Positions 1 to 9,697 of a DNA stretch of 64,000 nt are shown in pieces; the stretch's first letter is position 1; each line of letters starts with the position of its first letter. The DNA comes from VRUE01 sp963712595 (GTDB lineage: Bacteria; Actinomycetota; Thermoleophilia; Solirubrobacterales; 70-9), in contig CAVQIM010000004.1 in the NCBI GenBank assembly GCA_963712595.1, positions 1 through 64,000 on the forward strand, written 5' to 3'. The notes beneath the pieces were generated by a model. That model worked only from the letters and a program-made list of their open reading frames with translations, had not been told where the DNA came from and searched no databases. The position numbers and the translations under genes are program-made.

Positions 1-3000
1 CCGGTCGAAGTCGCCACCGCCACCGTGGGCAAGAGCGTGACCGGCGAAGCAAGCGTCGAAGGCGGCGGGGCTGCGCTGGCCAAAGCGACGACGAAGACCG
101 CGATCGGCCTGCCCGCCTGGGGCCTGCTCGGCATCTCGATGCCGACCAACGTCCCCGGCGGGGGAACCGGCACGCTGTTGATCCGCGCGATCAACGTCGG
201 CGGTGCGGCCACCACCGGTGCGATGAGCGTCACCGGCACCCTGCCCGAAGGGCTGACCCCGACCAAAGCCGCCAGCAAACAGGGAAGCACCGTCAGCGGC
301 GGGACTTGCTCGATCAGCGCCCAGACCTTCACCTGCACCAACCCCAACAGCATTCCCTCCGGCGGCGTGATTTTCGCCCAGGTCGACTTCAAAGCCGACC
401 TGGCGGCGAGCGGCACCCTTCTGACCAAAGTCACGGTCGAAGGCGGCGGCGCCAACCTACGGCAGAGCGCCGTCCCGGTGACGATCAGCTCCACGGTCGC
501 GCCCTTCGGCTTCCTCGCGGGGGAAACCGGCTTCTCGGCACCGCTCTCAGGCGCCGACGGCACCGCCACTACCCAAGCCGGATCGCACCCCGACCAGTTC
601 TCCATCGTCTTGGGCTTTCCCTCAGAACTCGCCAACCCCGAATACCCGAGCGGCTCCGAGGAGGTGCGAGACATCTATACCGACCTTCCTCCCGGGATGA
701 TCCTCAACCCCAACTCGACCGGGGCGCGATGCACCGAGCTTCAGCTAAACCAGCACCAGTGCCCGCAGGACTCCCAGATCGGCTCGGTGGGGACGATCAT
801 CGTCGCCAAATCCGGTCTAGTCGGCCTCAGCGCCTCACCTCTCTTCAACATGGTGCCGACCCCCGGCACCCCTTCGACCTTCGGCTTCGACGCTGCCGAA
901 GGCCTCAACATCTTCGTCCACATCGACGGCTCGGTGCGCAGCGACGGCGACTACGGGCTCTCGGGCCGCTCGCGGGAAATCTTCGCCCGCGGCACCAACC
1001 CGGTGATCGGCCTGCGGGTGACCTTCTGGGGCAATCCCTCGAGCTCCAGCCACAACCCCCTGCGCGAATGCGGGATCGTGCCCGGCCAGAGCTGCGCCGG
1101 GATCGAAGAGACCAAAGAAGCCTTGCTGACCACCCCGGTGCAGTGCACGGGCCAGCCGACGGTGGCCCGCGCCCGCGCGGACTCCTGGGAGAAAACCGGT
1201 CTCTTCAAGGGCGCCAGCTATGAAAGCGCCGATATGTCGGGCACCCCGGTGGCAATGGCCGGTTGCAACCAGCTGCAGTTCGAACCGACGCTGGAAGCAA
1301 AGCCGACCACCAACCTCGCCGACTCGCCTTCTGGCCTTGACGTCTCCGTGCGCCAGCCGGTCAACATGGACCCCGAAGGGCTCTCGCCGGGGGTGATGAA
1401 GGACTTCAGGCTCTCCTTGCCCGAGGGGATGTCGGTCAACCCCTCCTCCGCCGACGGCCAGGGTGCCTGCTCAGAAGCCCTGTCCCACGTCCACACCCTG
1501 ATCCCCAGCGAGTGCCCGCCTGACTCAAAGCTCGGCACGGCCGAAGTGAGGACGCCCTTGTTGGACCACCCGGTCTCCGGAGCGCTCTATCTGGCAGAGC
1601 CGTTCAAGAACCCCTCCGGCTCCTTGATCGCCCTGTATCTGGCGATCAGCGATCCCTCCACCGGGACCGTCTCCACCTTGGCCGGCAGGGTGCAAACGGA
1701 TCCAAACAGCGGTCAGCTGACGACGATCTTCGAAGACAACCCCCAGTTGCCGATCGAAGAGATCAAGACCCACCTCTTCACCGGGCCCAGGGCAGCCTTG
1801 AGGACCCCTGCTGCCTGCGGCACCTACGCCCCCAGGGCAGACATCGTCCCTTGGAGCGCCCCGCAGACCCCGGTCGCCCACCCGACAGATCCCTTCGCGA
1901 TCGGGGCCAACCCCAACGGGGGCCCCTGTCCCGCCCAGGGCCAGGCATTGCCCAACAACCCCTCCTTCACCGCCGGCACCCTCTCCCCCCAGGCAGGTGC
2001 CTATAGCCCCTTTGCCTTGAAGCTGACCAGGCAAGACGACACCCAGGAACTGCAGAAGATCGACACCGCGCTGCCGCCGGGATTGACGGCGAAGCTGGTC
2101 GGGGTTCCCTACTGCCCAGAGGCGGCGATCGCTCAGGCGCAATCGCGCTCAAAGCCAAACGAAGGGATCGTGGAGAAAAACAACCCCTCTTGCCCCTCTG
2201 CTTCTGAGATCGGAACGGTAGACGTAGCCGCAGGGGCGGGCATCACCCCGCTGCACACCCCCGGCAACGCCTACCTGGCAGGCTCCTATAAGGGCGCCCC
2301 GCTCTCGGTGGTCGTGATCACCCCGGCGATCGCAGGGCCCTTCGACCTGGGAGCAGTCGTGGTGCGGATCGCCTTGAACCTCGATCCCGAAACGGCCAAG
2401 GTCTCAGCCCTCTCCGACCCCCTGCCCCACATCCTCCAAGGCATCCCGCTGGACGTGCGCCAGATCTCCTTCCAGCTCAAAAAGCCCGACTTCACCCTCA
2501 ACCCGACCTCTTGCGATCCGATGTCGATCGCAGCGACCCTGACCTCGACCACGGGTCAGCTCTCTACCCCCGTCGTCCCCTTCCAAGTCGGCGGCTGCGA
2601 CGCGCTCTCCTTCAAGCCGAAGCTGGCCTTGAAGCTGAAGGGCGCGACGAAGAGAACAGGTCACCCGGCCCTGACCGCGACCCTGACCTTCCCCAAGGGA
2701 AGCGGAGCCAACGTGAAGCGAGCCGAGGTCACCCTGCCGCGCTCGGAGTTCCTCGACCAGGCCCACATCGGCACCGTTTGCACCCGGGTCCAGTTCGCCG
2801 CCGATGCCTGCCCTGCGGCCTCGATCTACGGCAAGGCCTCGGCAACGACGCCGTTGCTCGAAGAGCCGCTGCAAGGCCCGGTCTACCTCAGATCCTCAAA
2901 CCACGAACTCCCCGACCTGGTGATCGCTCTCGAAGGCCAGGTAGACGTGGTCTTGGCAGGAAGGGTCGACTCGGTAAACGGCGGCATCCGCTCCACCTTC

Positions 3001-3231
3001 GAAGCAGCACCCGATGCCCCGGTCTCCAAGTTCACTCTGCAGATGAAGGGCGGCAAGAAGGGCCTTCTCATAAACAGCGCCAACCTCTGCAAGCTCTCGG
3101 CGAAAGCCAACAGGGCAACGGTGCTCCTCGACGGCCAAAACGGCAAGGTCAGCGACAGCTCACCGCTGCTCGCCAACTCCTGCAAGAAGGCAAAGAAGCA
3201 CAAGCGCAGCAACAAGAAGAACGCCCGATGA
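1..3231 (+). CDS. Large secreted repeat protein, 5' end outside window
   Basis: The reading frame is open at base 1, so the true start and any signal peptide lie upstream; 1,076 residues are visible. The first ~160 residues look like DUF11-type beta-sandwich repeats, with a 'VEGGG' motif occurring twice. The rest repeats a module about four times: a proline/glycine turn (LPPGM, LPEGM, LPPGL), an 'NP' motif, a Cys pair and an 'IG' or 'LG' motif before a hydrophobic strand. It resembles the product at 5471-8290 along most of its length, so the two are paralogues. The C-terminus is a lysine-rich tail. The stop overlaps the next start (ATGA). Role unknown; an extracellular or wall-associated structural protein is inferred. 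Confidence 0.85.
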   Translation, partial: PVEVATATVGKSVTGEASVEGGGAALAKATTKTAIGLPAWGLLGISMPTNVPGGGTGTLLIRAINVGGAATTGAMSVTGTLPEGLTPTKAASKQGSTVSGGTCSISAQTFTCTNPNSIPSGGVIFAQVDFKADLAASGTLLTKVTVEGGGANLRQSAVPVTISSTVAPFGFLAGETGFSAPLSGADGTATTQAGSHPDQFSIVLGFPSELANPEYPSGSEEVRDIYTDLPPGMILNPNSTGARCTELQLNQHQCPQDSQIGSVGTIIVAKSGLVGLSASPLFNMVPTPGTPSTFGFDAAEGLNIFVHIDGSVRSDGDYGLSGRSREIFARGTNPVIGLRVTFWGNPSSSSHNPLRECGIVPGQSCAGIEETKEALLTTPVQCTGQPTVARARADSWEKTGLFKGASYESADMSGTPVAMAGCNQLQFEPTLEAKPTTNLADSPSGLDVSVRQPVNMDPEGLSPGVMKDFRLSLPEGMSVNPSSADGQGACSEALSHVHTLIPSECPPDSKLGTAEVRTPLLDHPVSGALYLAEPFKNPSGSLIALYLAISDPSTGTVSTLAGRVQTDPNSGQLTTIFEDNPQLPIEEIKTHLFTGPRAALRTPAACGTYAPRADIVPWSAPQTPVAHPTDPFAIGANPNGGPCPAQGQALPNNPSFTAGTLSPQAGAYSPFALKLTRQDDTQELQKIDTALPPGLTAKLVGVPYCPEAAIAQAQSRSKPNEGIVEKNNPSCPSASEIGTVDVAAGAGITPLHTPGNAYLAGSYKGAPLSVVVITPAIAGPFDLGAVVVRIALNLDPETAKVSALSDPLPHILQGIPLDVRQISFQLKKPDFTLNPTSCDPMSIAATLTSTTGQLSTPVVPFQVGGCDALSFKPKLALKLKGATKRTGHPALTATLTFPKGSGANVKRAEVTLPRSEFLDQAHIGTVCTRVQFAADACPAASIYGKASATTPLLEEPLQGPVYLRSSNHELPDLVIALEGQVDVVLAGRVDSVNGGIRSTFEAAPDAPVSKFTLQMKGGKKGLLINSANLCKLSAKANRATVLLDGQNGKVSDSSPLLANSCKKAKKHKRSNKKNAR

Positions 3232-5474
3232 GAGCCAGGGCCCTAGCGGCCCTGGCGGCAGGCGCACTTCTGATCGCCTGCCCAGCGGCCAAGGCGGCGG
3301 GCCCGCCGCTGATCGCAGAGACCTGGGTTGTGGGGGTAAAGGCGGATTCGGCCTACCTCTGGGCCAAAGTCAACCCCAACGGGCTCTCCACCACCTACCG
3401 CTTCGAATACACCCCCCAAAGCGCCTTCGAAGCAAAAGGCTTCTCAGGAGCGACCCTGATCCCGATCTCAGGCCCGGCCCTGCTTGGCTCTGGCACCTCC
3501 TATCTCTTTCCCTCCCAGCCGGTGGGGCCGCCGCTTTCCCCGCTGAAAGCAGCAACCCAGTACCGCTACCGGATCACCGCCAAAAACTCAGCCGAAACGG
3601 TTACCGGCCCAGAGCACGTCTTCTCCACCCAGGGAAGCGAACAGGCATTCAGGCTTCCCGATAGCCGCGGTTGGGAGCTGGTCTCCCCGGTAGACAAAGG
3701 CGGTGGGGCGATCGCCCCACCCAGCTCGCTCTTCGGCGGCGGGGACCTGCAAGCGGCACCGACCAGCTCTCCTGAGGGAGCGGCGATCTCCTATGGCTCT
3801 GCCACCTCCTTCGGCGATGCCAAAGGGGCGCCCCCGGTGAGCCAGTACCTCTCGAGGCGAACCGCAGGGGGTTGGGTTACCCAAAACGTCTCCGCGCCGC
3901 TGGAATCGGCGGCTTATGGCGATCAACCGGACGGAGCGCCCTACCGGCTCTTCTCCGAAGACCTCGCCAGGGGATTGCTCTTCGGCGGGTTGTCTTGTCG
4001 TGGAGGGTTGGCGGGGTGTGGGGCTCCCAACCCGGTGATACCGGGCTCGGGCGCTCCTCCCGGGCGCATGGCCTATTACCTGCGAAGCGCAGCGGGCTCC
4101 TATGCCTCGCTGCTCAGTGCCGCAAACCTCACCCACACCGCGGTCACCCCAGAGGCCTTCAAGGTCTCCTTTGCCGGGGCTTCGCCGGATCTCTTTCATG
4201 TGGTGCTCTCGAGTTGCGCGGCGCTTACCTCCAACGCGACCGAGGTGTTGAAAGGAGGTGGTGAATGTGATGCGAACGCTCAGAACCTCTACCGGGCGAG
4301 TGGGGGCTCCTTGGTGGCGCTCAGCCTGCTTCCCGGCGAAAGCCAGACCACGCCCGGGGTAGGCCCGACGAAGCTGGCGGCGCCGATCGGCGCGGTCTCG
4401 ACCGACGGCTCGAAGGCCTACTTCACCGCCGCCGGCAGCCTCTACCTGCGCGACGGCTCCCAAACCAAGCTCCTCTCCTCGGCCGCCCAGTTCCAAACCG
4501 CCTCCACCGATGGCTCCGTCGCCTTCTTCACCGAAGCCGCCCACCTCTACCGCTACCTGGCCTCCACCCAGGCGAAAACGGACCTGACTCCAAGTGGGGG
4601 GGTGGTGGGAGTCCTGGGCGCCTCAGCCGACGGCTCCATCGCCTACTACCAAGACGCTGCGGGAATCAAGAAATGGGCCTCCGCCACCACCACCCTGGTC
4701 GCGGCGGGAGCAGAAGCGGCAAAGCCAAGCGATTACCCACCTTCGACAGGAACGTCTCGGGTCACCCCCAGCGGCTCTCACCTCGCCTTCCTCTCGACCA
4801 AGGAACTTGCCGCCTATGACAACGGCGCCAGGGCTGAGCTCTACCTCTATGGGCCGCCGCTAGGAGGAGGAGCGGCGCAGCTGATCTGTGCCTCTTGTAA
4901 CCCGACCGGGGAAAAAGCAGCCGGCTTTGCCTCGATCCCGGGGGCACAGGTCAACGGATCGAGCAGCGCCTATCGCCCCAGGGCGCTATCTGCCGACGGG
5001 CACAGGGCCTTCTTCGAATCGACCGACGTGCTGGGGATCGCCGACACCAACGGACAACCAGACGTCTACCAGTGGGAGGCAAACGGGGTGGGCGGTTGCA
5101 CCCTGCAACCCGGTTGCGTGGATTTGATCTCGAGCGGGCGGGCGATCGAAGGCGCCAGCTTCATCGACGCCTCGACCGACGGCAACGACGCCTACTTCCT
5201 CACCGATCAGTCCTTGGTCGGAGCCGACCCAGGCTCGATCGACCTCTATGACTCGAGGGCAGGCGGCGGCTTCCCCGAAGCCCAAAAGCCGATCCCCTGC
5301 ATCGCCGATGCCTGTCAGGCCTTGCCGCCGACACCGGAAGACCCCGATCCCAGCACTCTGGTGAAGAGCTCTGGCAACCCGCCGGTGAAGTTCGAAGTCG
5401 AGAAGGAGAAGAAGAAGAAGAAAAAGCACCACCACAAAGGCAAGAAGGGCAAAGGCAAGGGGCGGGGGAGATGA
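3228..5474 (+). CDS. Secreted Fn3-like / beta-propeller protein with polylysine tail
   Basis: 748 residues. The ATG overlaps the stop of the preceding gene. Residues 1-23 form an export signal; an 'LIAC' lipobox-like stretch at residues 15-18 makes a lipoprotein possible. Residues ~33-130 carry the 'WAKVNPNG' Fn3-like module that is frequent in Thermoleophilia exported proteins. The middle and C-terminal parts hold repeated 'STDGSKAYF', 'SADGHRAFF' and 'STDGNDAYF' motifs, as in PD40/TolB-type propeller blades. The last ~25 residues are almost all Lys, His, Arg and Gly. Function not recognised; the architecture suggests an exported binding protein made together with its operon partners. Confidence 0.9.
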   Translation: MRARALAALAAGALLIACPAAKAAGPPLIAETWVVGVKADSAYLWAKVNPNGLSTTYRFEYTPQSAFEAKGFSGATLIPISGPALLGSGTSYLFPSQPVGPPLSPLKAATQYRYRITAKNSAETVTGPEHVFSTQGSEQAFRLPDSRGWELVSPVDKGGGAIAPPSSLFGGGDLQAAPTSSPEGAAISYGSATSFGDAKGAPPVSQYLSRRTAGGWVTQNVSAPLESAAYGDQPDGAPYRLFSEDLARGLLFGGLSCRGGLAGCGAPNPVIPGSGAPPGRMAYYLRSAAGSYASLLSAANLTHTAVTPEAFKVSFAGASPDLFHVVLSSCAALTSNATEVLKGGGECDANAQNLYRASGGSLVALSLLPGESQTTPGVGPTKLAAPIGAVSTDGSKAYFTAAGSLYLRDGSQTKLLSSAAQFQTASTDGSVAFFTEAAHLYRYLASTQAKTDLTPSGGVVGVLGASADGSIAYYQDAAGIKKWASATTTLVAAGAEAAKPSDYPPSTGTSRVTPSGSHLAFLSTKELAAYDNGARAELYLYGPPLGGGAAQLICASCNPTGEKAAGFASIPGAQVNGSSSAYRPRALSADGHRAFFESTDVLGIADTNGQPDVYQWEANGVGGCTLQPGCVDLISSGRAIEGASFIDASTDGNDAYFLTDQSLVGADPGSIDLYDSRAGGGFPEAQKPIPCIADACQALPPTPEDPDPSTLVKSSGNPPVKFEVEKEKKKKKKHHHKGKKGKGKGRGR

Positions 5475-8290
5475 GGGCCCGCATTGTCTTGTCCGCGGTC
5501 GCCCTCCTCTTGGCGATCCCCTCTGGGGCCCAGGCCTTCTCCTTCCTCCCAGGAGCAGAAGGCTTCGAGGCAAGGCCCTTGATCTCAGAAGCTGGCGAAC
5601 CGGCAACCCAGGCCGGAGCCCATCCCGCATCGCTTCGCCTGAGCGTCGGCTTGGAAGCAAGCAAAGCGGCGGGAGCGCCATTTACCCAGGGAGACCTAAA
5701 GGACCTCTCCTTGGAGTTGCCCGGGGGCTTGATCGAAAACCCCACCGCGGTACCGACCTGCACCCAGGCGGCCTTTCACAAACCGCGCTTCTCGCCCTTT
5801 GAAGAAAGCAAATCCGGGGAGAGCTGCCAAGACCGAAGCCAGATCGGCACCTTGGCGGTCAAATCGTCCTTCGCCGGGGGGGAGACGAGGACCTTCGGCC
5901 TGTTCAACCTCGACCCGCCGCCGGGGGTTCCCTCGGAGATCGGCGCCAACCCCTACGGCGCCCCGATCATCTTCATCCCCGAGATCCGCCAGGTTGGTGG
6001 CGAATACGGGATCACCCTTCGGAGCAAAAACGTCTCCCAGGCGGTCGACGTATCGGGATTGTCGCTCTCGATCTGGGGCAACCCCTTCGCCGCCTTTCAC
6101 GACTCCCAGCGGGGCAACTGCCTAAACGCGACCGAACCCTCCTTCGGCTGGTCCAAATGCTCGGTGGGACGACCGATCCAAAACACCCCCACCGCCTACC
6201 TCACCCTGCCCACCTTCTGCGATTCCCCGCTTGCCTTCAAGGCGACTGCGACCTCTTGGCAAGAAGCGGGAACGATCTCGCGCTCGCTTTCCTCCAAAGC
6301 CCTGGAAGGCTGCTCCACTTTGTCTTTCGAACCAAAAGCGATCGCCCAGCTCTCCGACCCCCGCGCTTCTTCTCCCTCGGGCTATTCCTTCGACATCGAC
6401 GTCGACACCGCCGGGGTATTGAAACCCGAGCTGCGCGCTCCCTCGCCGATCAGAAAGGCGGTCGTCAACTTGCCAGAAGGGGTGACGATCAACCCCTCGG
6501 TGGGAGCGGGGCTTGGCGTTTGCACCACAGCCCAATTCGAAGCCGAGACCCCATTGTCCCCCGCGGGAGCGGGTTGCCCCAACGAATCGAAGATCGGCGA
6601 CTTCACCGTGATCAGCCCGATCATCGACAAACGAATCGAGGGGGCGATCTTCTTGGCAGCGCCCTATGAGAACCCATTCGGCTCGCTGATCTCGATCTAC
6701 TTGATCGCCAAGTCGATCGATCGAGGCATCTTGGTCAAGGTCGCAGGAGAGCTGGCCGCAGACCAAACGACGGGGAGGCTGACCGCAAGCTTCGATCGCC
6801 TGCCCCAGATCCCCTACTCCCAACTTCGCATCCACTTCCGCGAAGGCCAGCGAAGCCCCCTGGCGACACCGGGTTTCTGTGGGGGGGTATCGACCGAGGC
6901 CGACCTGATCGCCTGGCGGGACCCCAACCTGATCAAGCACGCATCGCTACCGGCCCAGATCACCGCCGGGGTCGGAGGGGGGCCGTGCCCCTCTGGCCTT
7001 GCACCCTTTGCCCCCAAGGCAAAGGGAGGGACGCTCAACTCCCAAGGCGGCGCCTACACCCCCTTCTACCTGCACCTGACAAGGACAGACGTGGAGCAGG
7101 AGATCACCTCCTACTCGGCGACCTTCCCACCGGGCCTGTTGGGCAAGGTCGCCGGGGTCCCCTATTGCCCTGAGGCAGCGATCGAGGCAGCTGCTCATAG
7201 ATCGGGGGTAGAAGAGCGAGACAACCCCTCCTGTCCCGCCTCTTCTCTGATCGGGCGCACCTACTCGGGCTATGGCCTTGGCTCGGTCCTCTCCTATGCC
7301 CCCGGAGGGCTCTACCTCGCCGGGCCATACCGGGGCTCGTCCTTCTCGGTGGTGGCGATCGACTCGGCCTTGGTCGGCCCCTTCGACTTGGGAGTGGTGA
7401 TCGTCAGATCGGCGATCCGGATCGATCCCGAAACCACCCAAGCCTCGATCGATGCGACCGGGACCGACCCGATCCCCCACATCATCGACGGCATCCCGAT
7501 CCACCTCAGAGACATCAGGGCCTATATCGACAAGCCCCAGTTCACGATCAACCCGACATCTTGCGAACCCTCGGCGATCTCCTCTGCGCTGAACGGCGCC
7601 GGGGAGCGCTTCGGCAACCAAGCCGACGACACCCTCGCCACCGCAACCGCTCCCTTTCAGGCCTTCAACTGCGGAGCCTTGGGCTTCAAGCCCAAGGTCT
7701 CCCTGGCGCTGAAGGGCGGCACCAGGCGCAGCAAGCACCCAGCCCTTCGAGTCGTGGTCAGACCGCGCCCAGGAGACGCCAACATCAAAAGCGCCTCGGT
7801 GGCGCTACCCAGATCGCTCTTCTTGGAGCAGGGCCACATCCAACAGATCTGCACAAGGCCGCAGTTCGCCAACAAAAACTGCCCGCCTGGATCGGTCTAC
7901 GGCCAGGTCAAGGCCTATACGCCTCTCTTGGAAGAGCCGATGTCGGGAGAGGCGATCCTGCGCTCCTCCGATCACACCCTGCCCGACCTCGTCTTCGTGC
8001 TCAGGGGTCACGGGATCGAGGTCGACCTGGCGGGGACGATCGACTCGGTCAAGGGAGGCCTCAGGGGAACCTTCCCCAGCCTCCCCGACGCCCCGGTGAG
8101 CAAATTCGAACTGAGCTTGGGATCGGGCAAGCACGGCCTTTTGGTCGTCTCGGCCAAAGAGCTCTGCGCCGAGCGCCAACTGGCCAACTCACGCTTCATG
8201 GGACACGCCAACAGGGGCTCGGTCACCCATCCCGAGATCGCGGTCAAGTGCAAGAAGGCAAAGCACAAGAAAGGCGGGGGTCATAGATGA
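5471..8290 (+). CDS. Large secreted repeat protein, paralogue of the first gene
   Basis: 939 residues, started by an ATG overlapping the preceding stop (ATGA). Residues 1-22 are a clear signal peptide ending in AQA. The mature part repeats the same module as the protein encoded at 1-3231: 'LPGGLIENP', 'LPEGVTINP', 'FPPGLLGK' and 'LPRSLFLEQ', each followed by spaced Cys residues and an 'IG'-type turn. The order and spacing of modules match the first gene, but the N-terminal DUF11-like part is absent. The C-terminus is lysine-rich. AGG/AGA Arg codons and GAA/AAA codons look more common than in later genes of the window. Function unknown. Confidence 0.92.
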   Translation: MRARIVLSAVALLLAIPSGAQAFSFLPGAEGFEARPLISEAGEPATQAGAHPASLRLSVGLEASKAAGAPFTQGDLKDLSLELPGGLIENPTAVPTCTQAAFHKPRFSPFEESKSGESCQDRSQIGTLAVKSSFAGGETRTFGLFNLDPPPGVPSEIGANPYGAPIIFIPEIRQVGGEYGITLRSKNVSQAVDVSGLSLSIWGNPFAAFHDSQRGNCLNATEPSFGWSKCSVGRPIQNTPTAYLTLPTFCDSPLAFKATATSWQEAGTISRSLSSKALEGCSTLSFEPKAIAQLSDPRASSPSGYSFDIDVDTAGVLKPELRAPSPIRKAVVNLPEGVTINPSVGAGLGVCTTAQFEAETPLSPAGAGCPNESKIGDFTVISPIIDKRIEGAIFLAAPYENPFGSLISIYLIAKSIDRGILVKVAGELAADQTTGRLTASFDRLPQIPYSQLRIHFREGQRSPLATPGFCGGVSTEADLIAWRDPNLIKHASLPAQITAGVGGGPCPSGLAPFAPKAKGGTLNSQGGAYTPFYLHLTRTDVEQEITSYSATFPPGLLGKVAGVPYCPEAAIEAAAHRSGVEERDNPSCPASSLIGRTYSGYGLGSVLSYAPGGLYLAGPYRGSSFSVVAIDSALVGPFDLGVVIVRSAIRIDPETTQASIDATGTDPIPHIIDGIPIHLRDIRAYIDKPQFTINPTSCEPSAISSALNGAGERFGNQADDTLATATAPFQAFNCGALGFKPKVSLALKGGTRRSKHPALRVVVRPRPGDANIKSASVALPRSLFLEQGHIQQICTRPQFANKNCPPGSVYGQVKAYTPLLEEPMSGEAILRSSDHTLPDLVFVLRGHGIEVDLAGTIDSVKGGLRGTFPSLPDAPVSKFELSLGSGKHGLLVVSAKELCAERQLANSRFMGHANRGSVTHPEIAVKCKKAKHKKGGGHR

Positions 8291-9462
8291 GGAAGAGATC
8301 GATCCCTTGCCTTTTGCTTGCCATAGCGCTTTGCCTTTGCCTGGGTGCTTCCAACGCCCAGGCACAAAGAACGCTGATCACCAAAGAAGCGATCAAGCTG
8401 ATCAAGCCCCAAAAACCCTCCGAAGAGCTGATCCCCGGCGAACAGATCGAAGGCGCCTGCGGATTGGCCTTCTCGGGGCAAAGCCTCCTCGTCTCCGACT
8501 ACTACCACGCGATGATCGAGACCTACGCCCCAGAAGGAGGGGGGTTCAGCGCCTCCAAGCCGTTCAAGCTGAGCTCGGTCCTCTCGCTGGGGACGAGCCC
8601 GCCCGAAGCCGCCTGTCAGATCGCCACCGGCCCCGGCGGCACCCTCTACGCCAACGTCTGGCACCAAAGCGCGATCAGGGTCAAACCGACCTTTCAGACC
8701 TTCGACGTCGCCTCTTCGACCGGGGTCGCGGTAGACGCCGCGGGCAAGGTCTACGTCAACGACAGAACCCAGGTAAACGTCTACAGCGCTGCCGGAGTCC
8801 TGCTGCAGGAAGTAGGCCTGGGCAACCTCAAAGACGCCTACGGGCTGGCGGTCTTCGGCAAAGCGCTCTACGTCCCCGATGCGGGGACCAACACGATCAA
8901 GGTCTTCGAGCCAGAAACCGATCCGCTCAACCCAAAACAGACGATCGACGGCTCCAAAACACCGCAAAAACGCTTCGTCTCTCTGGTCGATACCGCGATC
9001 GGGATCGATCCCACCAACGGGCACCTCTTGGTCCTCGACAACCTCCAACCTGGCTTTGAGCGCCCCGAAGGCGCGATCGATGAGTTCGATGCCGAAGGCG
9101 CCTTCGTCTCCCAGCTCAAAGAGAAGGTGATCGACGGCGGCCCCTCGGGGCTCGTCGTCGATCCCGAAACGGGGAGGCTGTTTGTTAGTTCGGGCAACTC
9201 CGAAGAGTCAAACGTCTTTGCCTGGGGGGGTTATGTGGAAGGTGGGGGCGGGGCTGTTGGGGGGGAGTTGGAGGGGACGCCCGCGGTAGCGCAGAGCGCC
9301 GCATCCAGCGAGGCGGGGGCACCGACATCCCCGACTTCATCGGTCGGCTCGAGATCCGAGGGTGCCGCCGGCCAGGATCGTCGAGCCAAGCGCCGTCGGC
9401 AGCGAAACGCCAAGCACCGCAAGGCGCTCCAAGTGGCCAGGCGCCACCCCGTAGCCCCGTAG
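8287..9462 (+). CDS. Secreted NHL-repeat-like beta-propeller protein with basic tail
   Basis: 391 residues, ATG overlapping the previous stop (ATGA). A signal peptide (residues 1-26, ending AQA) is followed by NHL-like blades: 'GLAFSGQSLLVSDYY', 'TGVAVDAAGKVYVND', 'YGLAVFGKALYVPD', 'IGIDPTNGHLLVLDN' and 'SGLVVDPETGRLFVSS'. After about residue 310 comes a low-complexity Gly/Ala/Ser linker and then an Arg/Lys-rich tail. It is last in the four-gene run, and all four products share the exported-domain-plus-basic-tail plan. Likely a six-bladed propeller acting outside the membrane; ligand unknown. Confidence 0.92.
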   Translation: MRKRSIPCLLLAIALCLCLGASNAQAQRTLITKEAIKLIKPQKPSEELIPGEQIEGACGLAFSGQSLLVSDYYHAMIETYAPEGGGFSASKPFKLSSVLSLGTSPPEAACQIATGPGGTLYANVWHQSAIRVKPTFQTFDVASSTGVAVDAAGKVYVNDRTQVNVYSAAGVLLQEVGLGNLKDAYGLAVFGKALYVPDAGTNTIKVFEPETDPLNPKQTIDGSKTPQKRFVSLVDTAIGIDPTNGHLLVLDNLQPGFERPEGAIDEFDAEGAFVSQLKEKVIDGGPSGLVVDPETGRLFVSSGNSEESNVFAWGGYVEGGGGAVGGELEGTPAVAQSAASSEAGAPTSPTSSVGSRSEGAAGQDRRAKRRRQRNAKHRKALQVARRHPVAP

Positions 9463-9499
9463 CTGCCGGTTAGGCGCCACAACACGCGAACCACCGCGG

Positions 9500-9511
9500 G
9501 GCTGGCCAGCC
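9500..9511. repeat. Perfect 12-bp GC-rich palindrome after the secreted operon
   Basis: GGCTGGCCAGCC lies 38 bp after the stop of the secreted-protein operon, in the 235-bp gap before the TetR genes. There is no T-tract behind it. It could be part of a weak terminator or a protein-binding site; the sequence does not decide. Apart from this and the operator-like dyad further on, I see nothing in the gap. Confidence 0.4.
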
Positions 9512-9646
9512 GGACTGTCCCTGCCGTCGTTTCGCCCGCGCCCGGGCAGCGTGAGCTTGCTCGATCGCGGCATATCCCACACCCGTTCCCAGATGTCCCG
9601 AGAAATGTTAAATTCGGTACTGGATCGTCCACAGATGGCCCTAGGG

Positions 9647-9673
9647 GTGTACAATCGCGTTTACGTTAAACAC
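9647..9673 (+). promoter_or_regulatory. Candidate TetR operator/promoter
   Basis: Twenty-five to fifty bases before the GTG start there is a partial dyad: outer GTGT/ACAC and inner AA/TT positions pair across a 27-bp span, and a nested GTTTA-CGT-TAAAC dyad sits at 9659-9671. TACAAT at 9650-9655 fits a -10 box inside the same span. Bases 9647-9663 (GTGTAC, four bases, GCGTTTA) recur in inverted orientation before the third TetR gene. Autorepression is inferred. Confidence 0.5.
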
Positions 9674-9697
9674 GGTTGTCTGCGCGAGGAGCCCGCA

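Noticed and set aside
2511..3227. Upstream extension of the Fn3/propeller gene to 2511
   Set aside because: It would overlap the preceding gene by 720 bp. The ATG at 3228 gives an ATGA overlap and begins a signal peptide.
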